Shown piece by piece: positions 1 through 10,678 of a stretch of 64,000 nucleotides of DNA. The stretch covers positions 2,825,001 to 2,889,000 of the forward strand of contig JAWQUS010000020.1 of NCBI GenBank assembly GCA_036365455.1, read 5' to 3'. A program made the position numbers and the translations under genes. The DNA comes from Macrosoma leucophasiata. Lineage: Eukaryota > Arthropoda > Insecta > Lepidoptera > Hedylidae. The notes beneath the pieces are model-generated. The model searched no databases. It had not been told where the DNA came from and saw nothing but the letters and a program-made list of their open reading frames with translations. Position 1 is the stretch's first letter; every line of letters begins with the position of its first letter.

Positions 1-279
1 TAATAAATTAACCAACGCGCTTTTGCAGTGCAGTTACAAATCTGATGTCATTAAAATTTTATAATTTTCAAATGGTGCCACTCATTTTTTTGCTTAACCG
101 GTACTTTAACTAACTTGTTAAATAATATGATTCAATGTCGTTCGAAATATTTCTCCAAAATAGGACTCATCAGAATATCAGCGTTGTAGCTCTTACGTTA
201 ACAAATAGCTGAGATGGGTACCATTTTTCTGGCTGTATAACCATACCATTTATTTTAGTAATGTCTTAATTATAAATGT

Positions 280-860
280 CTTTGCCTTTGGTGGCGTCGT
301 GTAGCAGGTCGCTCACTTCCCTCTAAAATGGTGCAAGAGGGCACTAGCTGTCACATGCGTCATACTCGTGAACGGGTGCTGTTAGTGGGGTCTGTTCAGG
401 CTTGCAAGAGCTATATCTCATTTAGTAGATAGCAGTTTATTTTCATCTATGCTATGGACGTTCACATTATTTGATTTTCACGATAATCTGTACTAGATTT
501 AAGCTCTCATTTAAAAGAGCTCATACTGAGTTTGTTGGGTACCGGAGTTCTTCTCAGGAGTGACTGCACTTGGAACTCTGCTACGTGAATAAATTTGGTG
601 TTGACGAATAAGTTTTTCGTTTTCTTAATTTATCATCATTGACGGAATTGAAATTTTTTGTCAGAATTATGTTTTTTATAACTAAGTACTTTAAATTCTA
701 ATTCTAATTTACTATTAATATAATAATATGTTTTTGCTTTCACTGTATTGAATGGTTATTCACTCTAGGTAATTTATGATTTCTTGACGTTTTGAAAGTA
801 TCTGTAAAGATCTTTCGAAATAAAAATATTTTCTTTCTGTCAGGAAAATAAATGTTTTTT
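280..860 (+). repeat. LINE 3'-end remnant (non-coding)
   Basis: Non-coding 3' part of a non-LTR retrotransposon. The stretch cactagctgtcacatgcgtc and the later block gagttcttctcaggagtgac-tgcacttggaactctgctac recur in reverse at 44.7-45.0 kb in the same order, and pieces recur at 13.64-13.73, 39.7, 40.9 and 61.6 kb. No reading frame is kept. The LINE 3' UTR assignment rests on similarity to the 3' part of the coding LINE relic at 49-50 kb (shared 'ggaactctgcc' and 'gaatgacaaag' style blocks). Confidence 0.5.
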
Positions 861-1109
861 TCCTTTCAGATATGTATATTTTGCCAGGTCTGTACACCGT
901 ATCTAAGGATACGGTATTTAATTATTAAAAACGATTGCACTTTGGTTAAATAAAAGCCTATGAAAAGCCCGTGTCGAGGCACGAATGCATCGAATGCGCC
1001 TTTCTACTTGATTGCGGCAGCTATTGCAACTCTTTTGTTGTGCAAGCAACCTCCGTTGTGAAGCCTTTAGTACTGTAAACAATTAAAAAGGAAAAAGTTA
1101 ATATTTTTT

Positions 1110-1380
1110 ACTTTTCTGTGGGCTTTGGAACTCTGCCAGTGAATGACAAAGAATGTCCCATATTCTTTTATTTAGTCCTATCTTTCCGTTTGTAAAAGAG
1201 AGTATGGAACATTCTGTTTATACCTATTTTAATTATTAAGTATTTTTGGACCATTGTTTATTTATTTTATTGTTTACTTCAGTTGTTATTCGCTTTAATT
1301 TTATATTTGTAATTTGACCTATCACAAGCAAATTTTATGATTTCCAAGTGATTAAATAAATTTTTGAGTTTGAGTTTAAC
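1110..1380 (+). repeat. LINE 3' UTR remnant, same family as the 49-50 kb LINE
   Basis: Contains ctttggaactctgccagtga, then gaatgacaaagaatg, then a T-rich stretch ending gattaaataaatttttgag. The same order of blocks follows the LINE reading frame at 49.04-49.59 kb (about 49740-50038). A second, shorter copy lies at 2285-2432, inside the hAT element. Non-coding; strand inferred from the AATAAA-like end. Confidence 0.6.
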
Positions 1381-1420
1381 TCAATTTATTTCTTGGTTAT
1401 ACAAATACAAATTATTACAT

Positions 1421-1608
1421 GCAGATGCGTTGCCACTCTTGAGACCTACGTTGTTATGTCCCTGTGATAATTGTCACGGAGCCATACATTACCATCTAAC
1501 CGGCACACGATAGTGCTGAACACTACCATTTGGCGACAGATAGAGCAGGTAATGTGGTAGTGCCTACGCCCTCGAGTTCCTGCATTGGATTTCTACTATC
1601 AGTAAATT
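1421..1608 (-). repeat. SINE-A copy, truncated
   Basis: Reverse-strand copy of the ~290-bp SINE-A family. It keeps gcagatgcgttgccactc, cacgatagtgctgaacacta, accatttggcgacagatag and the 5' end ctactatcagtaaa. The A-rich 3' end is missing, so about a third of the element is absent. It lies just left of the hAT element starting at 1627. Confidence 0.8.
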
Positions 1609-1626
1609 GTACAGGTAATTCAGCGG

Positions 1627-2508
1627 CAGAGGCGGCTCGTCCTAAAGAGCGCTGGTGTAGTGCACACCCACGAAAATTGTCTTACTTAATGATAATAAAC
1701 TAACGTTTTATCTTTTTATATTACATACTATCCTTACATTACATTCTTTCTATTTTTTTATACATACCTATAAAATAGTCTATAATACTACCTAAACTTC
1801 GCGTATCTACATTTTGCGTCAAGTTGTAACAAGTGGAGCGCCAGCGATTGCGCTCCTATGAAACGAAGTTTAGTACGATCCTTAGCTCTGTATTCAATGA
1901 GTGAGAGAAACACCGACACAGGCCGTCGCGTGAAACATAACATTTTGTATGAGAAATTATCCTCATCCGGAGCGCCACTCACAAGTGATCACGTGACGTT
2001 GCCGAACCGCGGCTCCGGCGGCTCACAAATCTCACAATTGCGTGCGGAGAACCAGCCTGCCCATATGCTGTTGCCGTTGCCGTTTTACGTATATAAACAA
2101 ATGTGTCGGATTCGTCACTTATTTCGCAGTCTTCTTTTATTAAATATTCTTTTATTGATGTAGGTACCTAATAAGAATGCAGATTAAAGTCAGATTCGTA
2201 CATTAAACTGACCCTTTAGTGCCCTCTCTGGAGCTCTCCAAGAGCCTAATTATAAGAAATAAATGAATAAACTGAATAAACTATTATGAAGTATTTTTGG
2301 ACCATTGTTTATTTTATTTTTGTTTATTCAACGTATCAGTTGTTATCCGCTTTATTTTTATATTTGTATTTTGACCTATCACAAGCAAATTCTATTATTT
2401 CCAAGTGATTAAATAATTTTTTGAATTAATAATAATAAATAAATGTACGCTAGCTTTTAGTCAATTTTTTTGTGAACCAACACCACAAAACGTCACGAGC
2501 CGCCTCTG
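1627..2508. mobile_element. hAT-type non-autonomous DNA transposon, 882 bp
   Basis: Terminal inverted repeats are visible: cagaggcggctcgt at the left and acgagccgcctctg at the right. They are flanked by a perfect 8-bp direct duplication ttcagcgg (1619-1626 and 2509-2516). An 8-bp duplication and CAG-starting termini are the established signature of hAT elements. No transposase is encoded; open frames inside (for example 1858-2163) show no recognisable domain. A LINE 3'-end fragment (2285-2432) lies inside. The 1800-2100 part is unusually GC-rich for the window and of unknown origin. Confidence 0.9.
2285..2432 (+). repeat. LINE 3'-end fragment inside the hAT element
   Basis: Begins gaagtatttttggaccattg and ends ccaagtgattaaataa, closely matching 1242-1368 outside the hAT element. 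It was either carried by the hAT element or inserted into it afterwards. Confidence 0.7.
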
Positions 2509-2516
2509 TTCAGCGG

Positions 2517-3820
2517 ACTTATTATATTTTTAATGTTCGTATGCTTAAGGTATGGGATGTTGTAATGTACCGACTTGCGTTCGGTAAAAAACAACAATAA
2601 AGTATGTGTATATCTGTTTATTTCCCCTTTCCCTTCCTGTACTTATGGAAAAACTTGAGGATAATGAGTTTAAACGAACCTTAATTATTTTTTTTATATA
2701 ATTTTTCATATAAATTGTATAAATGAAATGAACGAATTTAAAGTATGTTGTTATAATAATTCTAATTAATCCAATTTAATGACCTCAATCAATTTAAATA
2801 ATATAATTTTTTAATGTATAATCTTGTGTTGTATAAAAAAATATTGTAATAGATTTAAGCATTTAAAGGAGAAATAAAGAAATTATCTTATCTTATAAAA
2901 AAAAATACTTTCTGACATTAAAATAGTACTAAAATCTTAAAAATTTAATTGTATTTTGGCAAATAATTTTATAGATTTATCTTATCTAATAATTTAAAAC
3001 AATATGAGGAATACTATATTAGTTATATTAACTTTATTATAACCTCGTGGTACTGCTCGCAAATAAATAAAATATATATATACCATCTTGCAATAATTCC
3101 ATTTAGTACTCTATAATTGTACTGTGCCAGTAATTGTAGCGTGTATTATAAATTGTAACTGTATTGCAAGATCGCAGTTCATATTATTCAAAAATCTTAT
3201 AGTTCGTATTAAAGAAATATGAGATTATCACGCCTTTCATCGCTCCGAAGTCAAAAATGTAAAGTGATAAAAGTTTTGAATTTCATCAAATTTGGTCCAG
3301 CCGTTTCCACATACACAAATAAGACATATTATGTTGAAACATAATCATAAAAAACACGTGTAGCAATATTTAGGAAGTTGAAACACCGCTTGACCGTTGA
3401 CCTCGTAGCTCGTAGCGGTCTCGTAGCAACACCGGTGCTACGAACCTAATTACATACATGTCATACAACATTTGCATTTTTATATTTTCACCAAATTAGC
3501 CTTTTTTACGCACATGTATGTAGTAATTACTATATTTTACTTATTTTTAACAAAAAAGGAAATGAAAATTTTTGGCATGTTAATAGTATTTTTTTTGTTT
3601 TTCGAAATAAAGTATACTTTACAAAGTACCTTTAGGCTTATTTATTCTTTATGTAACCAATTTTTTTTCTCTGTTCTAATATTTGTAGCAAAACTTTTTT
3701 TTTTACATTATGTCAATATAAAGTTTAAAATTATATATTGAAAACAAGCAATATAAACACCTACAAAATATATTTAACGTAACTGTCTTCAAAATGCAAT
3801 CGTGTTTAAATTTTTTAAAT
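2517..3820. other. AT-rich stretch without recognised gene
   Basis: Very AT-rich sequence with many stops in all frames and long A or T runs. The open frame at 3472-3741 (+) is phenylalanine/leucine/lysine-rich low-complexity translation of T-rich DNA and shows no domain. At 3385-3445 a short GC-rich block carries repeated 'cgtagc' words. No repeat family could be assigned. Confidence 0.5.
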
Positions 3821-3904
3821 TTTTTTTTTCTAACTAATGAAACTTATAGAACTCCCAAAGAGGACTGAAGAAAACGCGGATAAAAAAAAATATGGTAACT
3901 AAAA

Positions 3905-4310
3905 TCCTTTTTATAAACTACGTTGTAAACGTACGGTTGAGTGAAAAGACGACTATCACCGACGTCCAAAAATATGACCGAGGAGATCGTAGGTCGGGAT
4001 GAGGAAACAATACAGGGAGAGATAGAAGCCTTAAAGTCAAACAGACCTACAGGATTCTGCTCTTTCAAATTGCGTGTGCCTGCTGAACATGTGCAGATTT
4101 TCCTTAGTCCCGGTATCTGGCCCGAAATTGTAGTTTTCAGACAGTTTGGGGAGGCGAAACGTACGCCCCATGTGAAGTGACGTGATTAGTTTTAAGATAA
4201 ATTGTAGTATTGTGTTATGTTTATTTTTTATTTTTATCTGTGTATTGTTTGTTATGGGCCCCGGTTGCCTGAAATAAATTGTTAAATAAATAAATAAAAT
4301 ATATAATATA
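3905..4310 (+). pseudogene. LINE ORF1 C-terminal fragment with A-rich tail
   Basis: The frame at 3941-4180 translates to a piece containing EIEALKSNRPTGFCSFKLRV followed by PAEHVQIFLSPGIWPEIVVF and RQFGEA. The pattern 'SFK-V-P ... WP-G-V-RF' is what I know from the C-terminal end of the ORF1 (gag-like) protein of insect LINEs. Upstream (about 3915-3965) similar coding sense continues in another frame (NYVVNVRLSEKTTITDVQK), so a one-base frameshift lies near 3970. After the stop come ~85 bases and a tail aataaataaataaaa. This looks like an ORF1 remnant that lost ORF2, not a working gene. Confidence 0.55.
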
Positions 4311-4311
4311 C

Positions 4312-4622
4312 GTAACTTCGCGCCTGTAATCCCCGAAGGGGTAGGCAGAGGTAAATGCATGCATTCAAGCATACATGCAAACACCCACGATTCGCCGGTT
4401 ACGTTTTGGCCCATGTAACAGGTGGCGAGCCTGTTGACATCTCCGGGCACATTACCAAACTTTGAGGTACTGGGAAATTTCCCGAAAATGGAAAAATCCC
4501 AATAGAACCAGAGATAAAGGCTTTTTCACCATTATCTCTGATAACCCCCTACCCGGGAATCGAACCCAGGACCTCAGCAGCGTAGTAGTAGTGGCCTGCT
4601 ACCACTGGGCTACCGAGGCAGT
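4312..4622 (-). repeat. SINE-B copy, near full length (tRNA-like head)
   Basis: On the minus strand it starts with a tRNA-like head: aactgcctcggtagc, A-box-like cagtggtagcaggcc, and B box ggttcgattcccggg (rc of 4552-4566). The body follows and ends in gcgcgaagttacg. The two boxes of an internal pol III promoter in the right order and spacing mark it as a tRNA-derived SINE. Best reference copies for this family: here and 17660-17970. Confidence 0.9.
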
Positions 4623-4671
4623 TAGCGCGAATAAACACTACATACAGGTGGTAGAGTTCTAGTGTAGACGT

Positions 4672-4925
4672 CCAAGGCACCAATGCATTATTACCACATC
4701 TATCTGCCACCAAATGGTAGTGTTCGGCGCTATCGTGTTCCGACTGGATGGTAATGTATGGCCCCGTTATAACTAGAGAGGCATAAAAACTAAGGTCTCA
4801 GGGATGGCAACGCATCTGCATTTTGACCTCTTCTTTTTATGTAGACGTCTATAGGCTGCAGTCATCACAACATCCATGATAACTGCATGCTTGTTTGCCA
4901 CCTTTGTTTCATAAAAAAAAGCAAT
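4672..4925 (+). repeat. SINE-A copy, diverged subfamily
   Basis: Keeps accaatgcattattaccaca, aatggtagtgttcggcgcta, tggcaacgcatctgcatttt, gtctataggctgcagtcatc, gcatgcttgtttgccacc and an A tail. It has cca in place of the 'gcc' in the usual ttgccgctaaatgg, and 'ggtctcagg' instead of 'aggcctcagg'. That version recurs in several other copies and marks an older subfamily. Confidence 0.85.
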
Positions 4926-5098
4926 GGTTGACTATACTACAATCCATTTTTTATTAACTTCGCTTTTGTAACCAAAACTCGTTATTTTAAAAACTTTTAG
5001 CAAAATAATTATATAATAACCCATAAAGATCTTGAGCAACCGCGAATTAACAAGAACAAAGGTATATTGTACAAGTAAACTTTAAACTACCACTAAAC

Positions 5099-5310
5099 CC
5101 GGTTAGTCCAGCGGTGTGAAACCATCGTTTGATTCGTTCGATCCCCGCACCGGGACAAAATATTTGTATGGCCTACAGATATCTGTTTCAGGTCTTGATG
5201 TTTGTGTATGTGTTGTATGTGTACAACGGCACCCACGACACAGGTTTATACCTACTGTGGGGCTGCGAGTGTAAGCGTATTTTATTTCTTTTATTTATTA
5301 TTTTTAGTTC
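5099..5310 (+). repeat. SINE-D copy (tRNA-like head)
   Basis: Begins cggttagtccagcggtgtga, an A-box-like start, and has ttcgatccccgcaccggg as B box, then a body with tatttgtatggcctacagat and caggtttatacctactgtg. The reverse copy at 28530-28712 shows a better head (gggttcgatccccgcacc on its sense strand). It ends in a T-rich run. Confidence 0.85.
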
Positions 5311-5467
5311 AACTAAAATTCATCAAATTTAATTCTGGCTTCAATGAGAATTTCCTTCGGTTTCCTTTGTAGGATTACAGTGAAACCTTATATTAAGGCT
5401 GATTCATACATATCAGTTCAGTTACGGTACCGGCACAGTACCGGCACAGTGCTGTCACCGTGATGAT

Positions 5468-5903
5468 TTTTTTTATGTAATGGAAGTGGCAAACAAGCTT
5501 GCAGTTCACATTGATGTTAAATGATGACTGCAGCATATAGACACTCACACGAAGACCAAGATCAAAATGCGGATGCGTTACCATTCCTGAGGCCTAAGGT
5601 GTTATGCCCCTGTGCCGGAAATTACAGAGCCGTACATTACCACCTGACCGGAACACGATAGTGCTGAGTGTTCAGCAACTATTCTTCACTACTCTTTACA
5701 CTACACTATTCTTTCATACATTTTCTATGAACGTAGTCACACCAGTCAGTGTCAGTGACGACGCGGTATTCTGACTAGTGTCAATGATCTTCATAGAATA
5801 TACATAGATAATGCTGAACACTACCATTTAGCGGAAAGTATATTAGGTAAGGCGGTGATGCCAACGCCCGCGAGCTCCGTCACTGGACCTCTATCACCAG
5901 TAA
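5468..5903 (-). repeat. SINE-A copy split by a small foldback insert
   Basis: Runs from poly-T (5467) through gcagttcacattgatgtt to caccagtaaaaag on the plus strand. After cacgatagtgctga the element breaks at about 5665 and resumes at about 5810 with aatgctgaacactaccattt. The ~145-bp insert contains ttctatgaa (5727) and ttcatagaa (5791) as inverted ends of a small hairpin, plus agtcacaccagtcag versus ctgactagtgtcaatg. Confidence 0.8.
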
Positions 5904-6275
5904 AAAGGTCATTAAATAAATCTCGGTTTGACCATTAAATACGTCATCTGAAACTTTAAACTGACCAAAGAACTGGCTTTTAAACACACTCGTTGTAAAT
6001 CTGAACGCGTAACACTCGACACGACACTGATAAGGCTGTGTTTAATTCCACGGCAAATTCAGCTGTATCGGATCTCAATAGAGTTGTGTTTCCATTGTCG
6101 TTCAATATCATCGTATCGGTAACTCAGTTGATAAGGTTTTCCCTATCTGCCGTGGCGCCGTCACCTTGTGATAACTTATATTGAATAGAAATAGAACTAT
6201 GGTCCTGTTTAAGAATTTAATTAAGGGGTGCGCGTACGTTGTTAAGAACTCGAAGAGGACTGCTACTGGCAACTT

Positions 6276-6590
6276 TAATTCTTATTTTTTTTTTATTTTT
6301 TTTTTTATGTAATGGAAGTGGTAAACAAGCATGCAGTTCACGTTGATGTTAAGTGATGAGATATGACTGCAGCCTATAGACACCCACACAAAGACTAAGG
6401 TCAAAATGCAGATGCGTTACCACTCCTGAGGCCTAAGGTGTTACGCCTCTGTGCCGGAAATTACAGGGCCGTACATTACCACCTGACCGGAACACGATAT
6501 TGCTGAACACTACCATTTAGCGGCAAGTATATTAGGTAATGCGGTGGTGCCTACGCCCTCGAGCTCCGTCACTCTAGCTCTACCACCAGT
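6276..6590 (-). repeat. SINE-A copy, full length
   Basis: Poly-T at 6276-6305, then tatgtaatggaagtggtaaa, the standard body, ending ctctaccaccagtgaaaa at the fixed 5' boundary of the family. Close to the consensus, so relatively young. Confidence 0.9.
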
Positions 6591-6941
6591 GAAAATTATA
6601 TTCTTTTATATTCTTATACTCTCTTATTTTACCTTTGTAATGGTATTTATGTCACACATAAACAAAAATATAACATCATTACTCATACACACCGTCCAAT
6701 CACATTGTCACACGAGGACGAATCCACTCACATCACAATTTACCTCTCCGTTCATATGTCATAAACATGAAATGTATTCGTATCTTAAATTATACTCAAA
6801 TTTATCTACACAACTTATTTAAATACTCATTTATTTACACCTTTAATTATATTCTAACATTATCTCTGGTAATTCTACACGTACACACAACGAGGCTTGA
6901 ATTTCTTGATTTAAAAATTACTTACAATATATTTACAGTAC

Positions 6942-7705
6942 TTGTTATTATACAAGGCACAACCGCAAGAAACCTTATTTTTGGACCTGAAAATGAATAG
7001 TACACTTACATCTCTAGCAGAAAATGACTCCATACAAATAGCGCAAGCATACTTATGTGAATTAAGCGAATTTTCTAACAAAATGCCTAACTTGTTGAAC
7101 ACAGATATTACTATAATTTCAAAAAATATTCGAAGTATATATAGCAACATTGACGATCTCTGTACCACATTGGCTTCACTTAACTTTACTGCTGATATTA
7201 TAGTTCTCACCGAATGTGGTCTAGACTCTAAAAAACCTATACCTTTATTAAACAACTACGCAACATACTACACTACAAATCACCTGAACAAATGTGACGG
7301 TGTTGTGGTATACGTTAAAGAAAAATATACCGTTAAGCTAGAAGAGATTATACTCACACATGCATCATGTATACAAATAAAATTCAATACTTTCATTGTT
7401 CTTGGCATTTATCGCTCACCTTCTTAAACTAATCCCACGGAATTTATAACATCATTAGATAAACATTTTCATTCGGTAAAATCATGGAAAACCATAATAC
7501 TTTCTGGCGATATTAACATAAATTTAATAGACAATAATAACTTGCAAACACATGAAATTAGAAATAAAGAACACTATTTAAATATGTTGGCCATGCATGG
7601 TATGCTTTCTGGTCACTCACTTCCAACAAGGAAAGCAAATTGCCTCGACCATTTTATTATTAAGTAAGATAAAAGCACTGCAGAAATTGTTGTACTGTAA
7701 CAGAC
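6942..7705 (+). pseudogene. LINE endonuclease (APE-type) domain, degraded
   Basis: N-terminal part of a non-LTR retrotransposon ORF2. The frame from 6942 shows IISKNIRSIYSNIDDL, then DIIVLTECGL (metal-binding Glu in the family) and VLGIYRSPS. An in-frame TAA at 7425 interrupts it; the same frame continues with LSGDINI (catalytic GD-N motif) and CLDHFIIK, stops again at 7665, and after a frameshift near 7690 shows TVTDHNM, the place of the conserved Asp-His. The order of motifs identifies an AP-endonuclease-like domain, which in LINEs nicks the target DNA. At least two stops and one frameshift make it inactive. The true start is not visible. Confidence 0.85.
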
Positions 7706-8095
7706 CATAACATGATCCTTTTAAGAATATCAAATCTAATTAACAATAAAAAGAGTAATAAAACTAAAATAACATATAATTTTGAGAGCGCTTTACTAAG
7801 CATTAAAAATATGAATCTTAAGGACTTCTTGTCACTTGAAAACCCTAACACACTTACCCATGAACTTATAAACACTTTACAACGTTGTTTAGCGCAAAAT
7901 AAAATACTAAAGATCATTTCATGCAAGGAACGTATAATTAAACCGTGGATAACTTTGGGTGTATTGCGTCGTATAAGGAATCGAAACGATATGCAAAGAA
8001 AATTAAAATCTGATCCTGGAAATATAATACTGAAAGAAATTTATAGACGTTTTGCAATAATCTTATTAAAAAACTTAAATATAATTATCACGTAA
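7706..8095 (+). pseudogene. LINE ORF2 linker between endonuclease and RT
   Basis: The open frame at 7712-8095 continues from the TDHN motif. It contains KPWITLGVLRRIRNRNDMQR and ILKEIYRR, the basic segment normally found between endonuclease and reverse transcriptase in LINE ORF2. Near 8053 (ttttgc) the sense moves by one base: frame 1 continues FCNNLIKKLKYNYHVKQ into the next segment. It was originally one protein with the flanking entries. Confidence 0.8.
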
Positions 8096-10180
8096 AACAA
8101 TTGTCCATCAACGAAAAAAATGCGAAAAAGCTGTGGCAATCTATTAATAACGTAACCCATCGTAATAAAAACAAAACGAAACATTTAGATCCCCTACAAA
8201 AAAAAACTAACCCAATCGAATCTGTTAACTACATAAATACATATTTCTCTAAGATTGGGCAAACACTAGCCGAAAACATAACAGTCACACATCCGGTTAA
8301 AACTCTAGTCTGCAATGAACCAATTCACTCTCAGGTATCTTCTTTTGTTCTTACTGAGGTTGACCCCATAGAAGTTTACAGTACTTTAATGAACCTAAAA
8401 AGCAGTTGTGCTGTTGTCAGAGACGAAACACCAACCCTATTATTAAAAATGGCCCACAGTTGGGTGGTCCCCATATTAACTCATCCCGCCAATCTTTGTT
8501 TTAGGTTTGGAATTTTTCCAACACTTCTTAAGCAAGCCATCATTACTCCTATATACAAGGGTGGAGACAGAGATGAACCTAGTAATTACAGGCCCATTTC
8601 AGTCTTATCAGTAATACGAGTAGCTAAAATAATAGAAAAATTAGTAAATAGTCGTCTCTCAAAATATTTAAAACAATTTAATCTTATCTCCAATTCACAA
8701 TTTAGTTTTAGACATGGGCTATCAACTGAAGATGCCGTTATAGCACTTACTTCCACGATAGTACACAAAGAAGATTCTGGTATGAAATGTATAGCATATT
8801 TCTTAGACTTGAAAAAAGCTTTTGACTCCGCCTCTGTCTCCATCCTCGTACAAAGAATTGAAAGACTGGGTATAAGAGGTACTCCCTTAGAACTTTTTAA
8901 AGACTACCTGAGAGGTCGTACACAGCGAGTCAAAATTGGGGATTTTAGGAGTGAATTGACTAACATCAATTACGGTGTGCCCCAGGGAAGCGTCCTCGGT
9001 CCAACCTTGTTTTTGACCTATATAAACTCGCTCTGCAGTATGCATATTGAAAATGGTCAACTTTTCTCCTACGCTGATGACACTGCCATAGTTTTTTATG
9101 CAAACACCTGGGAAGCAGTATTCAATGTCACAGAATTGGGTCTTGCAAGAATAGCTAACTGGCTAAACCATAACTTACTAACACTAAATACCGCTAAAAC
9201 ATGTTTTACGAAATATGACTCATCACAACCAAACCCAAATTTTAATATCAAAATTCACAACTGTCATAACATCAATAGTTCAGAATGTTCGTGTAACATT
9301 CTTCTAAGATTGGACAAAACTAAATATCTTGGTGTTGTGTTGGATCAGAGGCTTTCCTGGCATGCACACATTGATCTTATTGTTAACAGACTAAGAAAAT
9401 TTATGTGGATTTTTAAAGAGCTTCGACATGTTGCTGGACCTGCTGTACTAAATCGGGTTTACATTTCATTAGTACAAACGATCCTCGTGTGCTGCTGTAT
9501 ACCAGTTTGGGGTGGTGCAACAAAACTTCTAGAGCTAGAAAGATCTTTGCTCAAAGTTATGAATTTTAAACCATTCAAATTTCCCACTGATGAATTATTT
9601 TCCATCTCTAACGTCCTCTCAGTCAGGAAACTGTACATTCTCCACACGGTATTGAGAAAACACAAGCAATTATTTTTTAATCCAAACTCCTTGAGTAAGA
9701 GACGGAAGTACAAAGTAGCTCAGGTACCTAATTTAAATACCACATTTGCCATTAGACAATTTCATAGCCAATCAGCATATTTATATAATAATTTAAATAA
9801 AATTCTAAATATTTGTCCACTAACCCTCTATCGATGTAATAAGGTTATAACTTTTTTTACTGGTGGTAGAGCTCCAGTGACGGAGCTCGCGGGCGTAGGC
9901 ACCACCGCATTACCTAATTTACTTGCCGCTAAATGGTAGTGTTCAGCACTATCGTGTTCCGGTCAGGTGGTAATGTACGGCCCTGTAATTTCCGGCACAG
10001 AGGCATATCACCTTAGGCCTCAGGGGTGGTAACGCATCTGCATTTTGGCCTTGGTCTTCATGTGGGTGTCTATAGGCTGCAGTCATCACTTAACATCAAT
10101 GTGAACTGCATGCTTGTATGCCACTTCCGTGACATTAAAAAAAAAACTAATTGGCTAAAGACTTTATTATTACTATTATT
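8053..10180 (+). pseudogene. LINE reverse transcriptase, jockey/CR1-like, C-terminus split by SINE-A
   Basis: Long open frame (stop-free 8101-9936). Counting from the codon at 8101: NYRPISVLSV (RT1-2 region), LDLKKAFD at ~235-242 (motif A Asp), GVPQGSVLGPTLF at ~292-304 (motif B), YADD at 324-327 (motif C), KYLGVVLD (motif E region), then the cysteine-poor thumb. This copies LINE RNA at the nicked target. The last ~28 residues of the frame (TGGRAPVTELAGVGTTALPN...) are translation of an inserted SINE-A copy (9859-10146). Original sense is CNKVIT up to 9851, and after the SINE it resumes at about 10148 as NWLKTLL. So RT motifs are intact but the element is dead: frameshift upstream, stops in the endonuclease, insertion in the C-terminus. 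Clade is an inference. Confidence 0.9.
9859..10146 (+). repeat. SINE-A copy, full length, inside the LINE ORF
   Basis: Reference copy: starts actggtggtagagctccagt, ends ttccgtgacattaaaaaaaa. No B-box consensus is visible in its 5' part, unlike SINE-B, -C and -D. A 10-base A tail shows RNA-mediated insertion. The target was the end of the LINE reading frame. Confidence 0.92.
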
Positions 10181-10530
10181 ATTTCGCATTAACACATGCT
10201 TGTGAAATATACTTTATTTAAAGATAAATGGGAAGAAAAATTTGACTTCAGGCGCGACTTTTCTTTCCATTTTTCTTTAAATAAAATATATTTCACAAGC
10301 ATGTGTTAATGCGAAATAATATAAAACAATTATTAAGGGTAAAAGCGACTTCTTTACGATATTCAATAAACTGCAGTCTATTATTATCGGTTGCCTAATT
10401 AGCATAGTTGGCAATAGATGGCGCTGCTGCTACCATAAAGCAATGCAATAAATGTGAAGGAAAGATTTGACAAATCGGGCAGGACTTCAGTAGCTCAATT
10501 GGAAGAGCGGCTGAACTAGATGATTTTATT
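10180..10530 (+). repeat. SINE-C rearranged copy with head-to-head inverted end
   Basis: The left part, atttcgcattaacacatgct through gaaaaatttgacttcaggcg (10180-10256), is the reverse of the SINE-C 3' end. It is followed by the same 3' end in forward sense (ttttctttcc at 10259 to gcgaaataatataaaacaat at 10330). This makes an inverted repeat of ~70-bp arms. Then come the linker (aagggtaaaagcgacttctt, gatggcgctgctgctaccat) and a second tRNA-like head cttcagtagctcaattgg at 10485, truncated after ggaagagcggctg. Confidence 0.8.
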
Positions 10531-10678
10531 AGTAGATTTTTCGTAGATCTATATCTAGTGACTGTGAAGGAAGAGCAGGACCTCCTAACACAGGTATTGT
10601 ATACTTAAAAGGGGGTCCTGGCCACGGTTTAATGTAAAACTTATGATCTATCAAATAAAGAATTTTTATTAATTATGT

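Noticed and set aside
4037..4450. 137-codon frame on the minus strand
   Set aside because: Runs through a SINE-B copy; the same residues recur in other SINE-B copies (40377-40790, 42377-42790, 35357-35683).
4540..4622. A tRNA gene on the minus strand (also 17890-17970, 33710-33780, 35860-35930)
   Set aside because: Same tRNA-like head in many copies, always followed by the SINE-B body.
9856..9939. C-terminal 28 residues of the LINE ORF as protein
   Set aside because: They come from the inserted SINE-A; the same residues appear in frames over other SINE-A copies (22548-22742, 63047-63262).
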